A DNA stretch of 64,000 nt from Bacteroidota bacterium. Lineage in GTDB: Bacteria > Bacteroidota > Ignavibacteria > UBA10030 > UBA8401. Position 1 is the first letter of the stretch, and every line of letters starts with the position of its first letter. Shown piece after piece: positions 48,790 to 56,850 of this stretch. The notes under the pieces are model-generated. The model had not been told where the DNA came from, did not search any database, and saw only the letters and a list, made by a program, of their open reading frames with translations. The DNA is taken from positions 1,178,001 to 1,242,000 of the forward strand of contig JBBAAO010000001.1 of assembly GCA_041658205.1 (NCBI GenBank). The letters run 5' to 3'. Both the position numbers and the translations under genes were made by a program.

Positions 48790-50186
48790 CATTAGCTCAA
48801 AAATTACATTCGATTTCCAAATATGGATTTATTGGGATCGGCGTATCCAGTGCATTGCATCTCCTTGTAGGGATTGTGATTCTAATTGTCGGAGGAGAAA
48901 AAGGGGAACGAATTGTGAGTGTTGAACTGCATACATATGATATTGTGAAGCCTCCTGTGAAATTTGAAGCGCAACCTCCCCGTTTTGTAAAATCATTCGA
49001 CTTGGCAAAAGATGTTGACTATACTCCGCAAACGTCTGCTCGACAAATTGTTTTTGCACGAGCTGATGCTCCTGCCTCCAACGCTCCTGTCAATAATGCA
49101 CCAGTCAGTGCTTCTTCGAGCGGCAGAGCAGGTGAAGGAAGTGTTTTTTTCGGTGCATTAACAGCTTCATCGGGTGCTTCAGATCTTGGATGGGGATTAC
49201 CGGGAGGTGCAACAAGTTATGGAAGAAGTTTTGGAGTTGGTGGCGCTGGAGGTTGGGGAGCAGGACCGGGTGATGGAAAAGATTGGGGGCCGAATTTTGC
49301 AAACGATGTTGAAAATACAAGAAGCGGTGGTGGAGGAGGTCTTTCGGCAATGCGAGATAATCTTATTTCATCAGAAAATTATGAAGACCGGTTTGACGGT
49401 TTTATAGAGGTAAATCCGAAAAACAAAAAAGATATTCGAGGATTTCTTAATGTGTATCAGTTAGAGTATAATTCCACTAAATTAGAAAAATCTCCTGCAA
49501 CGGGTTGGGATGTGGTAGATGGTCAGCCGTCGTGGAATTGTGTCCCGCAGGCGCTTCCGAATTTAGCGCAATATGCCAACGACAGCACAAAAATGAAAGT
49601 GACCATTCGGGGCACGATTCGTTTGGATTCGAAAGAACTTACGACAGTTCCTTTTCTCTATATGATGGGATTCCAGGCGGCAGTTCGATACACAAAAGAA
49701 GAGGCACGGAATATCGCAAAATATTTACGAAGCGGCGGATTTCTTTTTATCGATGACGGAATTGCATATCAATCCGGCGCGTTTAATATTACAGCAAGGC
49801 AAATGCTGAAAGATGCTCTTGGTTACGATGCAGTGTTCGAACGGGTTCCCAATTCTCATCCCATGTATACCGTGTGGGAAAAGTTTAATGGTCCTCCATC
49901 AGGAGAAGATATTCAACGATATGATAATCGAGTGCGAGAAGTCAAAGAAATATATCCATACTTGGAAGCTATTTTTCTCAACGGGAGAATGGCCGTATTA
50001 ATTTCCAATCGCGGATATAACTTTGCCTGGGGATATTGGAAAATTCTTCCTGCTACCGCTGGCGGACCTTATGACAATACACGGCAATTGCAATTTGGAT
50101 TGAACGTTGTCGTCTATGCGTTAACGCAACGCGGCGGAATTGTTGACCAAAATAGGACAAAAATTGCATCAGAACAGAATCGCTAA
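48786..50186 (+). CDS. TonB-like anchored protein with C-terminal DUF4159 domain
   Basis: The ATG at 48786, overlapping the TPR stop, gives 466 residues. One transmembrane helix at residues 14-36 (GFIGIGVSSALHLLVGIVIL) is followed by a TonB-like proline segment (VELHTYDIVKPPVKFEAQPP). A flexible Ala/Ser then Gly-rich linker runs from about 90 to 185. The C-terminal domain (about 205-455) is DUF4159: FNVYQLEYN-type start, YLRSGGFLFIDDGIAYQSGA, RVPNSHPMYTVWEKFNGPPS, FLNGRMAVLISNRGYNFAWG and LQFGLNVVVYALTQRGG. The topology is an inner-membrane anchor with a periplasmic DUF4159 head. It is related to the lipoprotein domain encoded at 40266-41750. It lacks a recognisable TonB C-terminal domain. 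Confidence 0.82.
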   Translation: MTLAQKLHSISKYGFIGIGVSSALHLLVGIVILIVGGEKGERIVSVELHTYDIVKPPVKFEAQPPRFVKSFDLAKDVDYTPQTSARQIVFARADAPASNAPVNNAPVSASSSGRAGEGSVFFGALTASSGASDLGWGLPGGATSYGRSFGVGGAGGWGAGPGDGKDWGPNFANDVENTRSGGGGGLSAMRDNLISSENYEDRFDGFIEVNPKNKKDIRGFLNVYQLEYNSTKLEKSPATGWDVVDGQPSWNCVPQALPNLAQYANDSTKMKVTIRGTIRLDSKELTTVPFLYMMGFQAAVRYTKEEARNIAKYLRSGGFLFIDDGIAYQSGAFNITARQMLKDALGYDAVFERVPNSHPMYTVWEKFNGPPSGEDIQRYDNRVREVKEIYPYLEAIFLNGRMAVLISNRGYNFAWGYWKILPATAGGPYDNTRQLQFGLNVVVYALTQRGGIVDQNRTKIASEQNR

Positions 50187-50202
50187 TTATTGAGAGGGAC
50201 GA

Positions 50203-52863
50203 ATGAAAGTAATTATACTTTTGTGCACACTTATAATGTTGCCTTTATTGGCACAGAATAATTTGCAAATTGTACCTCATGAAGAAGAGAGGGAACTATA
50301 TGATAAATTCTTTGACCAGGCAGGTGGTGAATTTGGAGTCCCGGCTGACATTCTGAGAGGAATATCATTTGCGGAGACGCGCTGGACCCACATGAAATGG
50401 AGTGGTGAAGATAAGTTCTCTAATTGCACCGGAATGCCGCGTGTGTATGGTGTGATGGGTTTATGGGATAATGATTATTTCGGATACACTTTACGAGAGG
50501 CAGCTCAATTAATCGGTAAAACTCCCGAGGAACTTAAAGAAAGTCCGCTGCAAAATATTCGGGGAGCAGCGGCATTATTGAAAAAATATTATTCCGAACT
50601 TCCCGCACCAGTTGGAGTGGAGGAGGGATCGATTGAAAGCTGGCAGAATGCTGTTGCAAAGTTCAGCGGATTTCCTCAAACAGAACTTGCCGCAAAAAGA
50701 GGACTGGAAGTTTATTCTGTTTTATCATCGGGCTATCAACAAGATAGGATAGCAATACGAAAAAGAGAAATTAATCTCGAATCGATCCAAAATATTGTCC
50801 GCATTGCTGAATTGGAATCATCAACAGAATCAAAAAGAATTCAATCTGATAATGCAATGAATACACCGGATTATCCTTTGGCAAAATGGAACGTTGCGTA
50901 TTCCGGGAATTTTGGGACGCAATTGATTCAGCAAAAATTTGTTGTCGTGCACGATGTTGAAGGTTCTTATTTGGGATGCATTTCATGGTTTAAAAATACG
51001 ACTGCTCAAGTGAGCGCTCATTATGTGTTGAATTCTCATCCTAATGGTGTCAATGCATCTACAAAAGGACCCAATAGTACACCCGATGCACCGGTTGGAG
51101 AAGTGACGCAGATGGTTGAAGAAAAATATCGCGCATGGCACGTAGGATGTTGGAATTCCTACATGATTGGTATTGAACACGAAGGATATGCTTCCGTCAG
51201 CGGATGGTACACGGCAGAATGTTATAACTCCTCCGCCAAGCTTGTCAAATATCTTTGCGATAAGTATAATATTCCCAAAGACCGAAATCACGTTATCGCA
51301 CATAGTGAGCATCAAAATACAACGTGGCGAAACTGGGTAAATTCTACAGGTCAGGGATTTGATCCTACTTGTAATACTCACACTGATCCCGGACAATATT
51401 GGACATGGAGTAGTTTTATGAATCTTGTCACAACAGCCGATACTGTTCGTCCGGTGATTACAAGTGCTCTTCCTCAATCTAACATTAATGCTTTTCCTGC
51501 GTATAAGGAAATTATTATAGAGTTTAATACACAAATGGATGTTACATCAACAAACGCTGCATTTTCCATTACGCCAATTGTTTCAGGAACATTTATATGG
51601 AACGCTGATAATACGCAATTGACGTACGATCCAACGGCTTTGCTGCCATGGAATACAAATTTCACAATCAAAATTGATACGAGTGCAAAGAATATTGCCA
51701 AATCAAGAAATCTTGGAACGGCACCCTTTACGACTTCTTTTACAACGGTTCCGACGGATACTGTTGGTCCTGCTGTTGTTACCACGTATCCGGTCAAAAA
51801 TGAAAATGCTGTTTCTACATCAACAGACGTTATGATTAATTTAGACGAACCGGTACAGACAACATCACTTTCGACTACGGTAAAATTAGTGGATGAAAAC
51901 AATGTAAATATCTCATTAGCAAATGCAAAAAATGAGACTATTCTCGATAAAGGGATTGTTTCATTTACTCCGTCGAATCTTAAACCAAATACAACATATA
52001 CTCTGAAGTTGTTTAAGGGAATGAAAGATTTTTATGGGAATATTTCATCAACGGATGTTCTTATTCAATTTAAAACATCGCCTGAAATATTCACCCCTGG
52101 TATTGTCATCGATAATATGGATGGAAACACAAAAGGATGGGAGCAACCATCCCAGTCTGCACGATCGAAAAATATTGATACGGCAAAAACAACTATTTCA
52201 TTTGTCGCAGAAAAAATTAAAGCAGGGCCCGGAGCGATAAAACTATCCTATCAATTTACATCTCAGGACAGCGGAGAGATTGAATTGAAAGCGGGAGGAT
52301 TTCCTCCGCTCGATTTTTATTCTACAGTCGGTTTATGGATTGCAGGTGACGCCAACAAAAACTCAGTAGAATTACATTTCTCTCCAAATGATCAGATCTT
52401 GAACATCGGTAATGTGTATTGGAAAGGATGGAAGTTTGTACAATTCCCATTATCATCCTTAACTGGTCAAAATAAAATATTAACATCAATCATCGTAAAA
52501 CAAAACTCCGGATTTGTTACTGAAAGCAAGATGTATTTTGATGAAATGCAGATTGACGCGACGATCAGTGGAATCAATAGAAATGATCGAGGAACACCCG
52601 GCACATACGCCCTTGATCAAAATTATCCAAATCCGTTCAATCCTAATACAAATATTACATTTTCCATAGGCCAATCCGGATATGTTTCTTTGAAAGTATA
52701 TGATCTGCTCGGAAGGGTAATTGTAACTCTACTTGATGCAGTAACACCTTACGGTAATCATCAAGTGTCTTTTGAAGCATCCAAACTGCCAAGTGGTATT
52801 TATTATTACACATTACAGGCAGGAAGTTTTGTTCAAACACGGAAAATGATTTTGCTGAAATAA
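50203..52863 (+). CDS. T9SS-exported cell-wall hydrolase: lysozyme-like plus N-acetylmuramoyl-L-alanine amidase (Amidase_2)
   Basis: The protein has 886 residues and a signal peptide (MKVIILLCTLIMLPLLAQNN). Residues about 25-185 resemble a transglycosylase/lysozyme-like domain (GVPADILRGISFAETRWTHM with a candidate catalytic Glu, then YGVMGLWDNDYFGYTLREAA). Residues about 225-400 are an Amidase_2/PGRP-type domain with zinc ligands in KFVVVHDVEG and NTHTDPGQYW and the catalytic Glu in GIEHEGYASVSGWYT. Two SbsA-type Ig domains (about 410-610), a jelly-roll carbohydrate-binding-like region (about 625-770) and a T9SS sorting domain (YALDQNYPNPFNPNTNITFS to VQTRKMILLK) follow. It should cut peptidoglycan outside the cell. 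A GAGAGGGAC site precedes the ATG. Confidence 0.87.
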   Translation: MKVIILLCTLIMLPLLAQNNLQIVPHEEERELYDKFFDQAGGEFGVPADILRGISFAETRWTHMKWSGEDKFSNCTGMPRVYGVMGLWDNDYFGYTLREAAQLIGKTPEELKESPLQNIRGAAALLKKYYSELPAPVGVEEGSIESWQNAVAKFSGFPQTELAAKRGLEVYSVLSSGYQQDRIAIRKREINLESIQNIVRIAELESSTESKRIQSDNAMNTPDYPLAKWNVAYSGNFGTQLIQQKFVVVHDVEGSYLGCISWFKNTTAQVSAHYVLNSHPNGVNASTKGPNSTPDAPVGEVTQMVEEKYRAWHVGCWNSYMIGIEHEGYASVSGWYTAECYNSSAKLVKYLCDKYNIPKDRNHVIAHSEHQNTTWRNWVNSTGQGFDPTCNTHTDPGQYWTWSSFMNLVTTADTVRPVITSALPQSNINAFPAYKEIIIEFNTQMDVTSTNAAFSITPIVSGTFIWNADNTQLTYDPTALLPWNTNFTIKIDTSAKNIAKSRNLGTAPFTTSFTTVPTDTVGPAVVTTYPVKNENAVSTSTDVMINLDEPVQTTSLSTTVKLVDENNVNISLANAKNETILDKGIVSFTPSNLKPNTTYTLKLFKGMKDFYGNISSTDVLIQFKTSPEIFTPGIVIDNMDGNTKGWEQPSQSARSKNIDTAKTTISFVAEKIKAGPGAIKLSYQFTSQDSGEIELKAGGFPPLDFYSTVGLWIAGDANKNSVELHFSPNDQILNIGNVYWKGWKFVQFPLSSLTGQNKILTSIIVKQNSGFVTESKMYFDEMQIDATISGINRNDRGTPGTYALDQNYPNPFNPNTNITFSIGQSGYVSLKVYDLLGRVIVTLLDAVTPYGNHQVSFEASKLPSGIYYYTLQAGSFVQTRKMILLK

Positions 52864-52888
52864 CTCAAAACATTTTCAGCATTGTTAT

Positions 52889-52924
52889 GACCCCGGTACG
52901 TTGAACACTGTCCGGGGTCTTTTT
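52889..52924 (+). terminator. Rho-independent terminator after the first amidase gene
   Basis: An 8-bp stem GACCCCGG (52889-52896) and CCGGGGTC (52912-52919) with a 15-base loop is followed by five T. It ends the TPR-DUF4159-amidase unit. It also shows that the next gene begins after 52924. Confidence 0.88.
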
Positions 52925-52954
52925 ATATTGCGACAATATATTGTTGAGGTAATT

Positions 52955-53863
52955 ATGAGTAAGATTTTATTGTTTCTAATTGGTAGTGTTTCATTTCTTA
53001 TGGCACAAATAAAAATTATTTCTATAGAAAAGATATCGATTTCGGGATCTGAACAATGGATGCATGTTCAATTTGCCCCTTCCGGCAAAGAAATCTATTT
53101 AACCAATCAACAATACGATGGAATATGGCAGTATTCTTTTTCAACAAAATTATTAAAAGAGATTACGAGGGATAAAGGATCAGGATTTAATTTTGCTGTT
53201 TCAGATGACGGATTGACAATTGCATATCGTAGAACTACAAATGAAGGAGATCATCTTACCCGTGTACAAGAAGCGGTTGAAATGGATATCAAATCATTGC
53301 GTCACAGTGTGATTGAACGAGGAAATTCTGTCTCAACGCTGGTATTTTTGAAAGAAAACAAAGCCAAAACATCGGAAATGATTTCAAGAGAGTCAGGTAT
53401 CATAGTAGATAATTCAACGACAAAAATTCTAGGAATTGAAAATACTAAGATCGTACTTTTCAAGAATGGCTTAAAAACAATCATTGATCCCTTACCAAAT
53501 GGTCAATATATCTGGCCGGTACTTTCTCCAGATAAAACAAGACTCGTAGCAGTAGAAATGGATCAGGGAGCATTCATTTCCGATCTTGATGGAAAAAATA
53601 TTGTACGTCTTGGCAAATGTAACTCGCCGCAATGGACTCGAGATGGGAAGTGGATTATTGGAATGGATGATAAAGATGACGGGCATTCCATTTATGCATC
53701 TGAAATCATCGCTATCTCAACTGACGGCCTTGTGCACATTCAATTGACCGAATCTTCAACGAGAAAAGAAATGTTTCCGGCAACATCTCCGATTGAAAAT
53801 GTCATTCTGGCAACGACAGCTGAAGGCGATCTCTACCTGCTAAAATATGAGGAGGGACAATAA
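52955..53863 (+). CDS. Periplasmic beta-propeller protein (TolB/WD40-like)
   Basis: The ATG at 52955 follows a GAGGT site. A TTG at 52901 lies inside the preceding terminator and is rejected. The 302-residue product has a signal peptide (MSKILLFLIGSVSFLMAQ) and repeated propeller blades of the PD40 type: WMHVQFAPSGKEIYLTNQQY, FNFAVSDDGLTIAYRR, IWPVLSPDKTRLVAVEMDQG, SPQWTRDGKWIIGMDDKDDG and EMFPATSPIENVILATTAEG. No catalytic residues were seen. It is probably a binding or assembly protein. It ends 1 base before the second amidase gene. Confidence 0.78.
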   Translation: MSKILLFLIGSVSFLMAQIKIISIEKISISGSEQWMHVQFAPSGKEIYLTNQQYDGIWQYSFSTKLLKEITRDKGSGFNFAVSDDGLTIAYRRTTNEGDHLTRVQEAVEMDIKSLRHSVIERGNSVSTLVFLKENKAKTSEMISRESGIIVDNSTTKILGIENTKIVLFKNGLKTIIDPLPNGQYIWPVLSPDKTRLVAVEMDQGAFISDLDGKNIVRLGKCNSPQWTRDGKWIIGMDDKDDGHSIYASEIIAISTDGLVHIQLTESSTRKEMFPATSPIENVILATTAEGDLYLLKYEEGQ

Positions 53864-53864
53864 C

Positions 53865-55766
53865 ATGAAAAAAATTCTCGCCCTCATAGTTCTATGTTTT
53901 ACTAGCTCATTTTCTCAGCTCCAAAATCTTAATGGATTGAAGATATGCATAGATCCTGGGCATGGAGGCAATAATGCTGCAAACGACCGGAGAGTTGAAC
54001 CAGATCCTGGAAATGTTTTTTGGGAATCAGAAAGTAATTTTCAGAAAGCATTACTATTACGACCATTGCTTCAAGCCAGAGGAGCGACAGTCTTCCTGAC
54101 TCGTGAAACAAATAATTATCCGACAGATGTCGATCCGACACTAACCCAACGCTGGCAATATGCAAATACAAATAATGTTCACTGGTTTCATTCTATTCAC
54201 AGCAATGCCACCGGTGGGAATAATACTTCCACGAATTATACAATGGTATTATTAAAGGAAAATCAATCGACAAGGCAGCCAGTCTTTCCAGCCGCTGTTG
54301 ATATGTCTTCATTAATATATACGAACATTAGAGCTAAGAATAGAACCAATTCGTCTTCCGGAAATATCTCCGGCAAACCAGGTGTGTACATGGATTATAC
54401 ATTCTATGGAGGTACAAGCGGTGGATTTAATCTCGGCGTGTTAAACGGTTTAACGATGCCGGGTGAACTTTCGGAAGGATCTTTCCATGATTATTTTCCT
54501 GAAACGCGCCGCTTGTTGAACAATTACTATCGCAAAGGTGAGGCGTATGGAATTTACAATGCATTTGTAGAATATTATAATATCCCTTATGATACTCTTG
54601 GAATAATTCTCGGCACTCAAAAAAATGGAACAATACCAATTAATAATATCACTGTGCGACTACTTCCATTAAATAAAATATATCAAGGCGATAATTTTAA
54701 TAATGGATTTTACATGTTTGACTCTTTGTCTCCAGGAAACTACAAAATAGTCTATGAAACACCAGGATACGCACTCGATACTGTGAGTATTGCTTTAACT
54801 GCAACTGGAAGAATTGCAACGACTAATCCATTAAATAATGCTGTTGCAGTGGAACGAAATTCGGTGATAACATTTACCTTTGTGAAACAAATGGATACGG
54901 CATTCGTTCGTTCGGTTTTTTCAAGTAATCCGGCAGTGGAGGGGGATATTTCATGGAATCCCGAAAATACAATGATGACTTTTACGCCAAAGAAGCTGCT
55001 TGGGTTTAAGACGAACTATACATTTTCGCTTACCGGCCTCGGAAATACACTTCAGCCAACCGTTTTTGTTGATAATAAAACAGTTACTTCAAACATAACT
55101 ACAAAACCATTATCTGTATCATTCCAAACTGTGACGATGCCGCCGTATGTTCAATTTACACAGCCTGTATTGAATGACACAAATTTCAATATTACGCAGG
55201 TCGTTGGCGTCCGCTTTTCGGAGACAATGGATACTGCGAGTGTGAGAGCAGCATTCAGCATATCGCCGCAGACTACTGGTACGTTTACCTGGACAACGTC
55301 CAATACTACATTATTATGGAAAGCTTCCCCGACACCATTGGAATATCAAACTCAATACACAGTAACAATCGGCAGCACCGCAAAATCAATATTTAATTTT
55401 ATGCTTGATGGAAATAAGGACACAATAGCCGGAGATCCTTATGTCTTTCAATTTCGCACACAACGCCAGCCAACCTCTGTTGATAATCTCGCTATGAAAT
55501 CGCTGAAATTTTGGTTGGAACAAAATTATCCCAATCCGTTCAATCCCGTCACGACGATACAGTTTTCGATTCCAGAACAAAGCCATGCCATTGTCACAAT
55601 TTATGATATGCTTGGCAGACATGTAGAAACTTTGTTGGATGATAAACTAAATCCGGGAAAATATTCTACAGTATGGAACGCTTCTTCATACGCAAGCGGT
55701 ATGTATTTCTTTAAACTTGTTACTCCAAAGAATACTTCCGTTAAACGTATGATGTTGATAAAGTAA
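53865..55766 (+). CDS. T9SS-exported N-acetylmuramoyl-L-alanine amidase (Amidase_3)
   Basis: The ATG at 53865 is chosen for its GGAGG site at a spacing of 9-10. An in-frame ATG at 53847 overlaps the upstream gene. The 633-residue protein has a signal peptide (MKKILALIVLCFTSSFSQ). The Amidase_3 domain (about 22-245) has zinc and catalytic residues in LKICIDPGHGGNNAAN, NVFWESESNFQKA, WFHSIHSNATGG and MPGELSEGSFHDYF. A carboxypeptidase-regulatory-like domain, two SbsA-type Ig domains (about 325-420 and 430-530) and a T9SS sorting domain (FWLEQNYPNPFNPVTTIQFS to SVKRMMLIK) follow. It should remove stem peptides from peptidoglycan outside the cell. Confidence 0.9.
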   Translation: MKKILALIVLCFTSSFSQLQNLNGLKICIDPGHGGNNAANDRRVEPDPGNVFWESESNFQKALLLRPLLQARGATVFLTRETNNYPTDVDPTLTQRWQYANTNNVHWFHSIHSNATGGNNTSTNYTMVLLKENQSTRQPVFPAAVDMSSLIYTNIRAKNRTNSSSGNISGKPGVYMDYTFYGGTSGGFNLGVLNGLTMPGELSEGSFHDYFPETRRLLNNYYRKGEAYGIYNAFVEYYNIPYDTLGIILGTQKNGTIPINNITVRLLPLNKIYQGDNFNNGFYMFDSLSPGNYKIVYETPGYALDTVSIALTATGRIATTNPLNNAVAVERNSVITFTFVKQMDTAFVRSVFSSNPAVEGDISWNPENTMMTFTPKKLLGFKTNYTFSLTGLGNTLQPTVFVDNKTVTSNITTKPLSVSFQTVTMPPYVQFTQPVLNDTNFNITQVVGVRFSETMDTASVRAAFSISPQTTGTFTWTTSNTTLLWKASPTPLEYQTQYTVTIGSTAKSIFNFMLDGNKDTIAGDPYVFQFRTQRQPTSVDNLAMKSLKFWLEQNYPNPFNPVTTIQFSIPEQSHAIVTIYDMLGRHVETLLDDKLNPGKYSTVWNASSYASGMYFFKLVTPKNTSVKRMMLIK

Positions 55767-55897
55767 TTATGACAGCTCCGTTTTCTTAATGGCGAAGAGT
55801 GTTAAAGTTCACCGCAATAAGAGTTGTTGCTGTTTGGATGATTGTATCTGTGATGACTGGGAATGAAGAATTTCACCATTAAAAAGTGAGAAGAGAA

Positions 55898-56659
55898 ATG
55901 ATTAGAGAACAATTTCTAAAAACACCATTAGCTAAAGAACGCGGTTTTCGCTGGCGCGGTGATGGAGAAATCTCAAGGATCGAAGGATTTAGCGATAATG
56001 TATTTGGTTTTGCGTTGACATTACTTGTAGTTTCTCTAGAGGTGCCAAGAACTTTTTCGGATTTAGAAAATATTTTACGTGGATTTGTTGGATTTGCTTT
56101 TGCATTTGCACTGCTGTTTTTATTTTGGTATGAACATTATAAATACTTCCGTCGTTATGGTTTAGAAGGGCAAACAGTGCTCTGGCTGAATGCAATATTG
56201 TTGTTTGTCATCCTTTTTTTTGTGTATCCTTTAAAATTTCTCATCACTTTTTTGGCAAAATTGTTTAGCCGAGCCGATTTAGCCGTAACCCAGCCGAATG
56301 GAACCGTTGTGCCGATCATTCAAAACGATCAAATGGTGACCTTAATGCTGGTATATGGTTTGGGATTTCTTGTTATTTATGCAATTTTCACATTGATGTA
56401 TCTGCATGCATACACAAAGAGAGAAGATTTAGGATTAAACGAAACAGAGATCATTATTACTAAGGGGAGTATTACGGCTCATTCTGCCAATTGTATCATC
56501 GGATGTATTTCAATTATTATTGTGTTCTTTGGCGGGATTCAATACGCAGGTATTTCTGGTTTAGTGTATTGCATCATTGGTCCGGTGCAGGGAGTATTGG
56601 GTTTTCGAAATGGCAAAAAAGTCTATAACGTATTAAAAAATTCTACTGCATCGGACTAA
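55898..56659 (+). CDS. TMEM175-family (DUF1211) potassium channel-like membrane protein
   Basis: The ATG at 55898 is preferred over the GTG at 55886. This protein of about 253 residues has the TMEM175 signature in its first helix (RIEGFSDNVFGFALTLLVVS), with the FSD motif that lines the pore in characterised members. Five further hydrophobic helices follow, for example GFAFAFALLFLFWYEHYKYF, NAILLFVILFFVYPLKFLIT and LVYGLGFLVIYAIFTLMYL. Bacterial members conduct potassium with low selectivity. This one has a single six-helix unit, so two or four subunits would make a channel. Confidence 0.85.
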   Translation: MIREQFLKTPLAKERGFRWRGDGEISRIEGFSDNVFGFALTLLVVSLEVPRTFSDLENILRGFVGFAFAFALLFLFWYEHYKYFRRYGLEGQTVLWLNAILLFVILFFVYPLKFLITFLAKLFSRADLAVTQPNGTVVPIIQNDQMVTLMLVYGLGFLVIYAIFTLMYLHAYTKREDLGLNETEIIITKGSITAHSANCIIGCISIIIVFFGGIQYAGISGLVYCIIGPVQGVLGFRNGKKVYNVLKNSTASD

Positions 56660-56702
56660 CCACGTTTTTTATTCAACCTGAATTTTCGTATTTTCAGTTA
56701 CC

Positions 56703-56775
56703 GTTCTCGTAGTTCAAGTGGATAGAACCGGAGTTTCCTAAACTTCTAATCGCAGTTCGAGTCTGCGCGAGAACA
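56703..56775 (+). tRNA. tRNA-Arg (anticodon CCT)
   Basis: A full cloverleaf folds: acceptor GTTCTCG (56703-56709) with CGAGAAC (56768-56774), D arm GTTC/GAAC with GG in the loop, anticodon stem GGAGT/ACTTC with loop TTCCTAA giving anticodon CCT, and T arm CGCAG/CTGCG with loop TTCGAGT. The discriminator base is A (56775) and CCA is not encoded. It reads the arginine codon AGG. Confidence 0.93.
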
Positions 56776-56850
56776 CGAATAATTATTCTATTCTCACTTG
56801 AGTGTACCGGGAATATTTTTTTTTCATCAATAACTAACTAAAGTATTATA

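Noticed and set aside
52901..52954. Upstream extension of the propeller gene from a TTG at 52901
   Set aside because: It would start inside a strong terminator hairpin. The ATG at 52955 has a ribosome site and signal peptide.
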